Assembly (NCBI RefSeq): GCF_014174215.1
Contig: NZ_JABEQL010000017.1
Coordinates: 1-64,000 of the forward strand
Reading direction: 5' to 3'
From: Gluconacetobacter tumulicola
GTDB taxonomy: Bacteria > Pseudomonadota > Alphaproteobacteria > Acetobacterales > Acetobacteraceae
Length of the DNA: 64,000 nucleotides
In this document: positions 26,914 to 36,239 of the stretch, piece after piece
Numbering within the stretch: the first letter of the stretch is position 1
How the letters are laid out: each line of letters starts with the position of its first letter
Program-made: the position numbers and the translations under genes
Notes under the pieces: model-generated
The model's input: the letters and a program-made list of their open reading frames with translations, nothing else
What the model was told of the DNA's origin: nothing
Databases searched by the model: none

Positions 26914-28175
26914 CGACAACCCGCCGGACGGCCCTTGCCGGCCTGGGCGCCGGCGCGCTGGCCGCCGCCATGCCCCGCTCCCGCGCATGGGCCGACGCCC
27001 CAGGCGCCCTCTCCCGCCCGGTCACGACCGGGTTCGAGCGGCTGCGCGCCGACGGCTATCGCCTGCTGGCCGGGCACAAGGTCGGGCTGGTCGCCAACCC
27101 GACCAGCACCGACCGCACCCTGCGTCATATCGCGGACATCCTGCACGCGGTACCGGGCATCCAGCTTCAGGCAATCTTCGGGCCGGAACACGGGTTTCGC
27201 GGCTCGGCCCCTGCCGGCGCGTCCGAACCCCGCACCACCGACCCGGCCACCGGCATCACCGTCTTCGACATATACAACACCGCAGGCGCCCCGCTGGAGC
27301 GCATTCTCCAAACATCGGGCATCGACCTGCTTCTGTTCGATATCCAGGATGTCGGCGCGCGCTTCTACACCTATGCCTCGACACTGTACGACGTCATGGC
27401 GGCCTGCGCGCGGCTGGCCATTCCCGTCATCGTGCTGGACCGCCCCAACCCCATCGGCGCACAGGCGCCCTCCGGCCCGGTCCTGCAACCGGCCCAGGCC
27501 TCCTTCATCGGTCGGGCGCCGATCGCCCTGCAACATGCCATGACGATGGGCGAGCTGGCACTGTTCTTCCACCGCTACTGCCTGCATCCCGCCGGCACCC
27601 CGCCGCGCGTGGTGACGATGGGCGGCTGGTCGCGCGCCCTGTTCTTCGACCAGACCGGCCTGCCCTGGATCGCCCCCAGCCCCAACATGCCGACGCTCGA
27701 AACCGCCATCGCCTATCCCGGCACCTGCCTGTTCGAAGGCACGGTCCTGTCGGTCGGGCGCGGCACGGCGCTGCCGTTCCTGCAACTGGGCGGGCCGGAA
27801 GTCGACGCCCGCCCATGGGTCGCCGCCCTGCGCCAGGCCGATCTGCCCGGCCTGGCGATCCGCGAGACCTGGTTCACCCCCAGCAGCTCGGTCGACCGCG
27901 ACCGGCTGGTCCATGGCCTGAACCTGATCGTCACCGACCGCCGGCGCTTCGACGCCCTGGCCACCGGCCTTACCCTGCTCTGCGCGGCCCGCCCGCTCTG
28001 CCAGGGCCCGCTCTGGCGCGGCACCGGCCGGACCGCCGACCTGCTGTTCGGCACCGACAGCATCCGCCACGCCATCGATGCCGGCACCGCCCCGCGCGCG
28101 ATCATCGCGAACTGGCAGAGCGAGCTGGCGGATTTCGAACGCCGCCGCCGCACCGTCCTGCTCTACCATTCCTGA
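26910..28175 (+). CDS. namZ: NamZ-type exo-beta-N-acetylmuramidase (DUF1343/GH171)
   Basis: 421 residues. A twin-arginine-type leader (TTTRRTALAGLGAGALAAA) targets it to the periplasm. Family hallmarks: GLVANPTSTD near residue 55, FGPEHGFRG, LLFDIQDVGARFYTYASTLYDVM and DRPNPIG. The founding Bacillus member cuts MurNAc from the non-reducing ends of peptidoglycan chains. Here it overlaps the symporter by four bases and is 13 bases before a sugar kinase gene, so cleavage, import and phosphorylation are encoded together. Confidence 0.9.
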   Translation: MTTTRRTALAGLGAGALAAAMPRSRAWADAPGALSRPVTTGFERLRADGYRLLAGHKVGLVANPTSTDRTLRHIADILHAVPGIQLQAIFGPEHGFRGSAPAGASEPRTTDPATGITVFDIYNTAGAPLERILQTSGIDLLLFDIQDVGARFYTYASTLYDVMAACARLAIPVIVLDRPNPIGAQAPSGPVLQPAQASFIGRAPIALQHAMTMGELALFFHRYCLHPAGTPPRVVTMGGWSRALFFDQTGLPWIAPSPNMPTLETAIAYPGTCLFEGTVLSVGRGTALPFLQLGGPEVDARPWVAALRQADLPGLAIRETWFTPSSSVDRDRLVHGLNLIVTDRRRFDALATGLTLLCAARPLCQGPLWRGTGRTADLLFGTDSIRHAIDAGTAPRAIIANWQSELADFERRRRTVLLYHS

Positions 28176-28188
28176 CCGGACACCGATC

Positions 28189-29142
28189 ATGACCTGCATT
28201 CTTGCCGTGGATGCCGGGGGCACCCGCACCCAGGCCGCCCTGGTGACGCGCGCGGGCCTTGTCCCATCCCGGCGCGAGGGCGCGGGGGCCAACGCCTTCG
28301 ACCGGTCGGACTGGCTGGACAATCTGCGCGCCACCCTCGCCCCGTTGCTGGAGGCATCCCCCCAGGCCCTGGTCCTCGGCCTGGCCGGCTTCAGCAGCCG
28401 GCGCCCGTCCTCCGCCGCCCAATCCCACGCCCTGGCGGACTGGACTGCGCCCCTGCCGGCGCAATTATGCAGCGATGCCGACATCGCCCTGGACGGTGCG
28501 CTGGGCGGCCAGCCGGGCATCCTGGCCCTGTCGGGAACCGGGTCGATCGTCCTGGCACGCAACGCCGCCGGCACCACGCTGCGGGTGGGCGGCTGGGGCT
28601 ATCTGCTGGGCGACGAAGGCAGCGGCTACGCCATCGGCCGCGACGCGATGCGGCATCTGACGCAATGGATCGATGCCGGCCCGCCAGCCGATGACCCGCC
28701 GGACGCGCATCTTCTCGCCCGGCGCCTGGCCCAACGGCTGGGCATCACCCCCACGCCGGACGGCCTGCTGGAATGGCTGCGCGGACAGCCCCATCCCCGC
28801 TCCGCCATCGCCGCCCAGGCCGCCTTCGTCGCCACCTGCGCCGATGAGGGCCTGCCGGAGGCGATCGCCATCCTGCACCAGGCGGCAGAGGCCCTGGCCG
28901 GACAGGTGCGCACCGCCGCCACCCGCGCCGGCCTGCCCGGCGGGCCATGGAGCCATAGCGGCAGCATCTTCAACAGCCGCCCGTTCCTCGCCCATATGGA
29001 AACGACGCTGGGCACGCCTCCCCTGCCGCCGGTCCTGCCGCCACTGGGCGGCGCCGCCCTCCGCGCCGCCCGCCTGGCGGGCTGGCCGGTCACACCCGAA
29101 TGGATCGCAACCCTGGCCGCGTCACTCGCCGCGCGCGCGTAA
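28189..29142 (+). CDS. BadF/BadG-type N-acetylhexosamine kinase (MurK-like)
   Basis: 317 residues. The ATPase-fold phosphate-1 motif is at the start (LAVDAGGTRTQAALV), the ALSGTGSIVLARN and GWGYLLGDEGSGYAIG motifs near residues 105-150 are those of N-acetylglucosamine kinase/MurK proteins. It would phosphorylate MurNAc and/or GlcNAc at C6, giving the MurQ substrate. The 13-base gap after namZ and the pathway partners support this. GlcNAc-only kinase is the alternative. Confidence 0.85.
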   Translation: MTCILAVDAGGTRTQAALVTRAGLVPSRREGAGANAFDRSDWLDNLRATLAPLLEASPQALVLGLAGFSSRRPSSAAQSHALADWTAPLPAQLCSDADIALDGALGGQPGILALSGTGSIVLARNAAGTTLRVGGWGYLLGDEGSGYAIGRDAMRHLTQWIDAGPPADDPPDAHLLARRLAQRLGITPTPDGLLEWLRGQPHPRSAIAAQAAFVATCADEGLPEAIAILHQAAEALAGQVRTAATRAGLPGGPWSHSGSIFNSRPFLAHMETTLGTPPLPPVLPPLGGAALRAARLAGWPVTPEWIATLAASLAARA

Positions 29143-29148
29143 TCCCGG

Positions 29149-30297
29149 CTATGCGATCCCCAGCGCGCGGGCGGCGGCGGTCGCCACATCATGGCGCAAT
29201 TGTATGGTCTGCCGTCCATGGCCGCCATCGGGGTGCACCCGGTTGGTCAGGATCAGCACGAAACTGTCGCTGACCGGGTCCATCCACAACGACGTGCCGG
29301 TAAAGCCGGTATGGCCGAACGAACCGACAGGAAAGAGGTCGCCACGCGGCGTGGAATAATGGGTGGCGATGTCCCAGCCCAGCCCGCGCAGGTCGGTCCT
29401 GCCGGCCGGCTGCTGCGGCGTGGTCATCAGCACCAGCGTCTCGCGCTTCAGCGGAAAGGCGCTGGGCCGCCCGGCACGCCGGTCCAGCAGGGCCTGCGCA
29501 TACAGCACCATGTCGTCGGCATCGGAAAACAGGCCGGCATGGCCGGCGACACCGCCCATGCGCCGCGCCGTCGGGTCATGGACCACGCCGCGCAGGATCA
29601 CATGGTTCTCGTCGAACTGGGTGGGCGCGATCTGCGGGATCAGCCCCGCATCGGGGCGGAATCCAGAATGCGCCATGCCCAGCGGCGCCAGAATATGCTG
29701 CGCCGCGTAACCGTCCAGCGTCTGGCCGCTCAGCGTCTCCACCAGAAGCCCCAGCGTGATGAAATTGATGTCGCTATAGACGAACCGCTCGCCGGCCGGA
29801 CGGTCGGGCCGCGTGTCCATCACGCGGCGCACCGCCTCATCCTTGCCCTGCCAGGGGGTGGACAGCTCCAGGTCGGGCGGCAGGCCGGAATAATGGGTCA
29901 GCAGGTGGCGGATGGTGATGCCCTCCTTGCCGGCGGCGGCAAAGGCCGGCAGGCGGCGGGCCACCGGCTCGTCCAGCGCGAAGGCCCCCTGTTCCCATAG
30001 CTGCATCACCGCCAGCGCGGTCATCGTCGGCTTGGTCAGCGACGCCATGTCGAAGCGCGTGGTCCAGCTTTGCGGTTCGGGCACCGGCAGCAGGGCCCGG
30101 TGGCCATAGACGCCGCGATAGACGACGCGCCCGCCATGCCCCACCGCCGCCACCACGCCCGGCACGTCGCCACGCGCCACGGCCTCGCTCAACAGGCGGC
30201 CGACCGGCGCGAAATCGGCCCCGCCGGGACGCGATGCGCAGCCCGCCACGCCGGTCAGGCCCAGCAGGGCGCCACCGCGCAGCACCTCCCGCCGCAT
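29149..30297 (-). CDS. serine hydrolase of the beta-lactamase/PBP4* fold, lipoprotein (AmiE-like candidate)
   Basis: 382 residues from the ATG at 30297. The leader ends in a lipobox (LTGVAGC), so it is likely a membrane-anchored lipoprotein. The SxxK motif is in FDMASLTKP near residue 76, the Tyr-x-Asn motif is YSD in FVYSDINFITL, and GHTGFTGT supplies the third motif. In the Bacillus murQ-namZ operon a beta-lactamase-fold protein (AmiE) removes peptides from MurNAc; this one could do the same, or act as a D,D-peptidase. It converges on murK with a six-base gap. Confidence 0.8.
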   Translation of the reverse strand: MRREVLRGGALLGLTGVAGCASRPGGADFAPVGRLLSEAVARGDVPGVVAAVGHGGRVVYRGVYGHRALLPVPEPQSWTTRFDMASLTKPTMTALAVMQLWEQGAFALDEPVARRLPAFAAAGKEGITIRHLLTHYSGLPPDLELSTPWQGKDEAVRRVMDTRPDRPAGERFVYSDINFITLGLLVETLSGQTLDGYAAQHILAPLGMAHSGFRPDAGLIPQIAPTQFDENHVILRGVVHDPTARRMGGVAGHAGLFSDADDMVLYAQALLDRRAGRPSAFPLKRETLVLMTTPQQPAGRTDLRGLGWDIATHYSTPRGDLFPVGSFGHTGFTGTSLWMDPVSDSFVLILTNRVHPDGGHGRQTIQLRHDVATAAARALGIA

Positions 30298-30316
30298 CAG
30301 GCCGGACAGGCGCGGG

Positions 30317-31618
30317 TCAGAAGCTGTCGGCACGGGCAAGCACTCCAAGAATCTCTTCTTCCACGCGGGTGAAGTACGAATAGCGGCCCGGCCGCGTCTC
30401 CGGATCGGACGGGTATCCGGTGGCGGCGAACAGCAGCGCGTCACCCGTCTTAGGATCATACCACAGGCCGGAATGCAGCCCGTACGCATTGCCCAGATGG
30501 CCGCGCAGGCCACCGCGATAACCGGGATACGGCGTGTCGCCCCGGCCGGCGGCATCGCGCTGCCCCAGCAGGCAGATGACGGACAGGCCATAGCAATCGA
30601 TCGGCCCCTCGCCATCGGCCCCCGACAGGCCGTTATGCCCGTCATAGGTCCAGGTCGGACGTTCCATCATCTCGACCGAGGCCGGCGACAGGATCCGCAC
30701 GCCATCGAGCGTGCCCCGCTGCATCATCAGCCGCGCGATCCGCGCCATCTCGGGGATCGACACCCGCAACCCGCCCTGCGGCGAGAACAGGGTGCCGTTG
30801 CTGCCCACCCGATAATGCGCCAGTTCGGCCGGCGTCCGGCCGCGCAGGGGCCGGTCATCGGCCGTCGCCACCCATCCCTGCGGCAGATGGCGGTACAGCG
30901 TGGCCAGCGCGTCGGGGTCGGGCAGCGCCAGCGGGTCGTAGCCACCGGCAATGCCCGCCGGGTCCAGCACATGGGCGCGCATGTAGCGGTCGAAACGCTC
31001 GCCGCTGACCCGTTCGATGATGGTGCCGACCAGCCCGTAGCAGAGGTTGCAATATTCGAACCACGCCCCCGGCGCCCGGCCGGCGCCATGGGCGAAATGA
31101 TCGCCGGTGGGGCCGGGCGGGTGCGCGGTATCGAACAGGCTCGCGATATCCTGCCCCGGCGGAATCAGGTAACCGTCGGCATCGCGGATGCTCGACGTAT
31201 GGTTCAGCAACATCCGCACCGTAATCGGCGCCGACGGAAAATCGGGGTTGCGCAGCGCAAAGCCCAGATAGCCCGACGCATCGTCATCCAGCCGCACCCG
31301 GCCCTGTTCGACCAGCCGCATCAGGCCGATCGTGGTGACGAGTTTCGAGACCGAGGCAATCCGAAAGCGCGTCTGCGGCGTCACGGGCAGGCTATGCCCG
31401 TCCGTGCGATAGCGAAATCCGCTGTAATGGCTGTAGACCATCCGGCCGTCATGCAGCCGCGCCGCCGCCAGCCCCGCCAGCGGCAACGCCTCGCCCTGTT
31501 GCACGATCGTCTCCAGCGCCGTGTCGGACGCATTGCCGCTGGCCGCACCGGCACCGGCCGGCAGGGCCGCCAGGACAAGCGACAGCCACAGGAAACGCGG
31601 AAAGGCGGAGCGGGCCAT
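30317..31618 (-). CDS. second serine hydrolase of the beta-lactamase/PBP4* fold, secreted
   Basis: 433 residues with a Sec signal peptide (FLWLSLVLAALPAGAGAASG). SxxK lies in FRIASVSKLVTT near residue 90, YxN in FEYCNLCYGLVG near 190, and the third motif near GLHSG at about 395. It is 20 bases before the lipoprotein hydrolase and 22 after dadA, so the three are one operon. It is a likely D,D-carboxypeptidase, D-aminopeptidase or muropeptide amidase. A YCN motif with Asn present suggests an active enzyme. Confidence 0.82.
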   Translation of the reverse strand: MARSAFPRFLWLSLVLAALPAGAGAASGNASDTALETIVQQGEALPLAGLAAARLHDGRMVYSHYSGFRYRTDGHSLPVTPQTRFRIASVSKLVTTIGLMRLVEQGRVRLDDDASGYLGFALRNPDFPSAPITVRMLLNHTSSIRDADGYLIPPGQDIASLFDTAHPPGPTGDHFAHGAGRAPGAWFEYCNLCYGLVGTIIERVSGERFDRYMRAHVLDPAGIAGGYDPLALPDPDALATLYRHLPQGWVATADDRPLRGRTPAELAHYRVGSNGTLFSPQGGLRVSIPEMARIARLMMQRGTLDGVRILSPASVEMMERPTWTYDGHNGLSGADGEGPIDCYGLSVICLLGQRDAAGRGDTPYPGYRGGLRGHLGNAYGLHSGLWYDPKTGDALLFAATGYPSDPETRPGRYSYFTRVEEEILGVLARADSF

Positions 31619-31639
31619 ACAGTCAGATCCTTCGTACGA

Positions 31640-32866
31640 TCACGGGACGGGCGCGCCGGTGGTCTCGCCACCGACCAGCAGGGCCAGCAGGGTGGCGCAG
31701 GCAGGGGCCAGTGTGAAGCCCAGCGCCCCCTGCCCGGCATTGACCATCAGGTTGGCCCGGCCGGTATACCCCACCACGGGCAGTCCGGTGGGCGTGGCGG
31801 GCCGAAAGCCCGCCCAGGCTTCCGCATCGTCATACGGCCCGGCATTGGGGAAACTGGCCTGCGCCAGGCGCCGCAACTGCGCGATCCGCCGGGGCGAGGC
31901 GCCATCGTCATCGGCGCCGATATCGACCATGGCGGCAATGCGAAACCGCTCGCCCAGCCGGGCATAGACCACGCGGTTGTCGTAGTCGGTGACGCTGATA
32001 TCGGGCGTCCCCCCGGCCCGGACCGGCAGGGTCAGACTATATCCCTTCAGCCCATATAACGGAATATCCTCACCCACGGCACGCAGCAGCGCGCGCGTGC
32101 GCAGCCCGGCGGCAACGACGATCAGGTCGGTCTGGGGGCCGGCCTGGCCGTCGATCCGCACCGCGCAGCGATTGTCCGGCGCGGCTTCCAGCGTCGCCAC
32201 ACCCCTGACATGGGTAAAATCCGGGCTGGCGGCCAGCCGCGCCAGCAGCGCGCGACAGAACAGGTGGCAATCGGCGACTTCCTCGCCTTCGGTAAAGATT
32301 CCGCCCGCCAGCGCGCCGCGCAATGTCTCCAGCGCCGGCTCACGCGCCACGCATTCGGCAGCCGTCAGCACAGACTGCGCGTCGGGTTGCGTGATCCCCC
32401 GCGCGGCATGCGCCAGCGTGGTCGCCGTGCGGTGAACGATCATCTTGCCGGGGCGGCGCCAGCAGAATTCCTCCAGCCCCTCGGCGCGCCATGCCGCCAG
32501 GACCCGCTGCGCCAGCAGGGCGATGTCCAGCAGGCGGTGCGCATGCGCACGATTGGTTCCGGCCCGGCACGCCGCGAGAAAGGACAGCAGCCACCGCCAT
32601 TGATCCCGATCGGCGCGCAGCCGCAGCGATACCGGCGCACCGGGGCGCATCATCCAGGCCAGGGCCTGGCGCGGCACGCCGGCATCGGCCAGCGGCGCGA
32701 CGTAACGGTAGCTCAACTGCCCGCCATTGGCGAAACTGGCACCATGGCCGACATCGGGAAGCTGTTCGACAAGGCGAACCACATGACCCTGCCGGATCAA
32801 GGCATAAGCGGTCGACAACCCGACCACACCGCCCCCGATGACCGTAACCGAACGCGCGTGCCGCAT
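31640..32866 (-). CDS. dadA: D-amino-acid dehydrogenase (DadA-type)
   Basis: 408 residues, normal for DadA. The N-terminal FAD site VTVIGGGVVGLSTAYALIRQGH and the FANGGQLSYRYVAPLAD stretch are DadA hallmarks, with PVVGYTGRANLMVNAGQGALGF near the C-terminus. It oxidises D-alanine and other D-amino acids to keto acids and ammonia at the membrane. First gene of the operon with the two serine hydrolases, it would use the D-alanine they set free. The ATG at 32866 begins the conserved part. Confidence 0.9.
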   Translation of the reverse strand: MRHARSVTVIGGGVVGLSTAYALIRQGHVVRLVEQLPDVGHGASFANGGQLSYRYVAPLADAGVPRQALAWMMRPGAPVSLRLRADRDQWRWLLSFLAACRAGTNRAHAHRLLDIALLAQRVLAAWRAEGLEEFCWRRPGKMIVHRTATTLAHAARGITQPDAQSVLTAAECVAREPALETLRGALAGGIFTEGEEVADCHLFCRALLARLAASPDFTHVRGVATLEAAPDNRCAVRIDGQAGPQTDLIVVAAGLRTRALLRAVGEDIPLYGLKGYSLTLPVRAGGTPDISVTDYDNRVVYARLGERFRIAAMVDIGADDDGASPRRIAQLRRLAQASFPNAGPYDDAEAWAGFRPATPTGLPVVGYTGRANLMVNAGQGALGFTLAPACATLLALLVGGETTGAPVP

Positions 32867-33210
32867 ACCTCTGATCGATCCTCCCGTACCGAAACCGCGC
32901 GCCGTCACACGACACGGCAACCGCGCGCCGTCGCGCGACACGGCCGAGTTCCCGCAATAGGGCGCGTCCGGGGGCAGGCACCAATTCCAATATGACGCAT
33001 GACGTTAACCCCAGGTTATTCCCGGCCCGACAGCGCCCCGAGCGGTTAACCTGACGTTATATGCCGCCAACAATTCGGTATTTGACCTGGACTGTTACGT
33101 TATCGCTTCATTCCGTTACGAAACCATGTCAGGTGGCGGCTGCTCCGTCCGTCGGCATGAATTCGTGCCGCCACACGACGCGACAGTCTGTTCAGGGATT
33201 CGCTTTCACC
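32867..33210. promoter_or_regulatory. divergent promoter region dadA / TonB receptor with repeated ACGTTA sites
   Basis: 344 bases without a gene. ACGTTA occurs at 33002, 33054 and 33097, and GTTAACC lies next to the first two, as GACGTTAACC and GGTTAACCTGACGTTA. The repeats sit 100-200 bases before the receptor start. This looks like a multi-site operator for both directions; the regulator is unknown. Confidence 0.45.
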
Positions 33211-36171
33211 ATGCCTCCATCGTTCGACAGAAAATGGCTTCTGCCGCTTCCGGCCCTCGCCGGCGCGATCGTCCTGGCCCCGGCGGCCGGTGCCGAGACG
33301 GCCGTCGGGACCCAGCCCCACGCCGCCCAGCACCGGACAGCCGCACACCATGGCGCGAACCGCACGGCCAGACCCACGGCAGCAGCAACAGCCGCACCGG
33401 CAACGCCGACGTCCGCCCCGGCCCTGGCAACACGGGAGAGGCAGGCGCAGGTAGCCCGCATGGTCGCCGCCCCGATGCCCGAGCCGTCGGCGCCGGAATC
33501 TGTGGTGGTCACGGGTTCGATGCTGCAGACCTCGAACAATTCCAACGCCAACCCGGTGCAGATCATCACCGCCAGGGATATCCAGCGCACCTCGGCCACC
33601 ACCCTGTCGGACTATCTGCAACGGCTGCCCTCCATGGGCACGTCAGGCACCTATAACACGTCGACCAACGGCGGCGGCGGCATCGCCTGCCCCGATATCC
33701 GCAATCTGGGCTCCAACCGGGTGCTGGTTCTGGTCGACGGCAAGCGGCAGGTGCAGAATGGCGGGGCAGGCAGTTCCTGCGTCGATCTCAACACCATCCC
33801 CGCCTCGATGGTCGAAAGCGTCGAAATCCTGAAGGATGGCGGGTCGGAACTCTACGGCGCAGACGCGGTGTCGGGTGTCATCAACGTCAAGCTGAAACAC
33901 GATCTGACGACCGGCAACGTCACGCTGAAAGGCGGCCTGACCCAGTACGGCGACAACCGCACGGGCATGATCTCCGCGATCAAGGGGTTCGATTTCGACC
34001 ATCATCGCGGCAACATCACGATCGGCGGCCAGTATCTCACCCAGGGCTCGATCATGCAGCGCGACCGCGCCTGGGGCTACAACCCGCAGATCAACAACCC
34101 CGCCCCCGGCGGCACCATCGTCCACGGGTCGGGCATCACCCCCACCGCCACGCCCATCGTCGGCGGGGTCGAGATGTTTCCCAACGGCAATGGCGGCTTC
34201 TCGCCGCTGACGGCGTCCGAACGGTACAATTACGGCCCGCAAGGCACGCTCTACCAGTATGTGCAAAGCTCCGCCGTAACGGGTGACGCGCATTACGACG
34301 TCAGCGACCATCTGACCCTGTACGCCAACGCGCGCTACACGCACAAATCCTCGCAGGCCCAGCTCTCGTCCGAACCGCTGACCGGCAGCGTCGGAGTCAA
34401 CGACCTGCCGGCCGCCTTCGTCCTGCCCGCCGGCAACCCGTACAATGTCTGGGGCAAAAATGTCAGCATGTACAAGCGGACGACCGAATTCGGCCCCCGC
34501 CAGTACGATTCCGCCAACGATACCTGGCAGGTCGTGGCCGGCGGCAAGGGCACCATCGTCGACAACTGGAAATACGATGCGTCCATGACCTACGGGCAGA
34601 CGCAGAACACCATGCGCACCCAGGGCATGGTCAATTATGCCGACATCATGCAGGAACTGGGCGTCTCCACGGCGGGCCGCGGCGTCTCCTACAATCCGTC
34701 TGTCTGTACCAGCCAGCCGGGTTGCACGCTGTTCAACCCGTTCCAGACCTGGCCCGATTCCGCCGTCAATTATGCCAAACATACCGAAGTCGACCACGCC
34801 ACCTACCAGCTCCGCGACTTCAACCTGCGCGTCAACAACAACGAGGTGGTGAAACTGCCCTATGAAGGCGGCGGCCCCATCGGCCTCGCCCTGGGCCTGG
34901 AACATCGCAGCGAACAGCTCTCCTATTACGCGGACCCCGAGGTCCAGGCCGGCAACATCGCGGGCTCCTATACCTCGTCCACCAGCGGCGGCTTCAACGC
35001 GACCGAAATCTATGGCGAAGCCAAGATCCCGCTGCTCCACGACGTGCGTTTCGCCAGGGACCTGACGATCGACGCCCAGGGCCGCTGGTCGCACTACAAC
35101 ACGTTCGGCAATGCCCAGAACTGGAAGACCAGCATCAACTGGGCGCCCGTGCGCGACATCCGCTTCCGCGCCACCCTGGGTACCTCCTTCCGCCAGCCCA
35201 ACGTCTACGAACTCTATGGCGGCCAGTCGGTCGGCTATCCGGCGGCGGTCGATCCCTGCACCCGTCCGTCCTATTACGGCGCGACGGCAGCGACGGTCGA
35301 GGCCAACTGCGCGCGCTACGGCGCCAACCTGGCCCACCCGTCGCAGGCCTATGCCAACCAGTTGCCGACGCTGGAAGGCGGCAACCCCAAACTGCGCCCC
35401 GAAATCGGCCGCACCTACACGTTCGGCACGGTGGTGACGCCCCGCTGGGTCCCCGGTCTCTCGGCATCGGTCGAATACTGGCACACTTCGTTGCAGAACA
35501 CGATCGGCAGCGTCGGCACGCAATATATCGTCGACCAGTGCTATACCGGCTCTTCGCCGGGCTATTGCGCCGACATCTCGCCGCGTGACGCCAACGGCCA
35601 GATCACCATGGTCAACGCGACGATGCAGAATCTCGGCACGATGAACACCGACGGCATCGATTTCGACCTCGACTACCGCATCCGGCTGACCTCGCTCGAC
35701 GTGCTGAGCGTCTCGAACAACTTCCAGGAACTGATCGCCTACAACGTGCGCCCCTATGCCGGCTCGCCGGTACTCAACGGCGCCGGACGGCTGTATTATG
35801 CGGGCGGCGGCGCCTATGCCGGCGCCGGCGTCGCCCATCCGCGCGTGTCCGACTACGCCACGGTCACATGGACGCACGGACCGTACAGCATCACCTACAT
35901 GATGAACTATATCGGCGGCATGAAACTCAATAACGGCTCGAAGGACCTGCTGCCCGCCTCGGCAACCTACTACAAGGTGCCGGGCATCTTCACGCAGGAC
36001 ATCACGCTGGGCTATCGCCTGCGCCAGTGGACGTTCCAGGCCGGCGTCAACAACCTGTTCGACAAGAACCCGCCCTTCGTCCCCGACGGCGTCATCAACA
36101 CCGACCTCGCGGCCTACGGCCAGAACGTGATCGGCCGCTACGCCTTCCTCCAGGCCGGCATGGATTTCTGA
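33211..36171 (+). CDS. TonB-dependent outer-membrane receptor, divergent from dadA
   Basis: 986 residues from the ATG at 33211, which begins a clear signal peptide (KWLLPLPALAGAIVLAPAAGAE). A long Ala/Thr/His-rich linker precedes the plug (SVVVTGSMLQTSNNSNANPVQII; RNLGSNRVLVLVDGKRQ; VEILKDGGSELYGADAVSGVIN). The barrel ends in GRYAFLQAGMDF. Its gene faces dadA across an operator-like region, so import of muropeptides or wall sugars for the salvage island is proposed. The zinc genes lie next to it on the other side, leaving a metal role as the alternative. Confidence 0.88.
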   Translation: MPPSFDRKWLLPLPALAGAIVLAPAAGAETAVGTQPHAAQHRTAAHHGANRTARPTAAATAAPATPTSAPALATRERQAQVARMVAAPMPEPSAPESVVVTGSMLQTSNNSNANPVQIITARDIQRTSATTLSDYLQRLPSMGTSGTYNTSTNGGGGIACPDIRNLGSNRVLVLVDGKRQVQNGGAGSSCVDLNTIPASMVESVEILKDGGSELYGADAVSGVINVKLKHDLTTGNVTLKGGLTQYGDNRTGMISAIKGFDFDHHRGNITIGGQYLTQGSIMQRDRAWGYNPQINNPAPGGTIVHGSGITPTATPIVGGVEMFPNGNGGFSPLTASERYNYGPQGTLYQYVQSSAVTGDAHYDVSDHLTLYANARYTHKSSQAQLSSEPLTGSVGVNDLPAAFVLPAGNPYNVWGKNVSMYKRTTEFGPRQYDSANDTWQVVAGGKGTIVDNWKYDASMTYGQTQNTMRTQGMVNYADIMQELGVSTAGRGVSYNPSVCTSQPGCTLFNPFQTWPDSAVNYAKHTEVDHATYQLRDFNLRVNNNEVVKLPYEGGGPIGLALGLEHRSEQLSYYADPEVQAGNIAGSYTSSTSGGFNATEIYGEAKIPLLHDVRFARDLTIDAQGRWSHYNTFGNAQNWKTSINWAPVRDIRFRATLGTSFRQPNVYELYGGQSVGYPAAVDPCTRPSYYGATAATVEANCARYGANLAHPSQAYANQLPTLEGGNPKLRPEIGRTYTFGTVVTPRWVPGLSASVEYWHTSLQNTIGSVGTQYIVDQCYTGSSPGYCADISPRDANGQITMVNATMQNLGTMNTDGIDFDLDYRIRLTSLDVLSVSNNFQELIAYNVRPYAGSPVLNGAGRLYYAGGGAYAGAGVAHPRVSDYATVTWTHGPYSITYMMNYIGGMKLNNGSKDLLPASATYYKVPGIFTQDITLGYRLRQWTFQAGVNNLFDKNPPFVPDGVINTDLAAYGQNVIGRYAFLQAGMDF

Positions 36172-36239
36172 CCCGGACCAGGGCCCGCGCGCTGGCGACG
36201 AACCAGCGCGCGGGTCCCGCCCGTTCGCCCGCACGGCTT

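Noticed and set aside
33211-36171. TonB receptor as a zinc or zincophore receptor because of the adjacent zinc genes
   Set aside because: The zinc genes are transcribed on their own from a Zur box; the receptor has no such site upstream and faces dadA.
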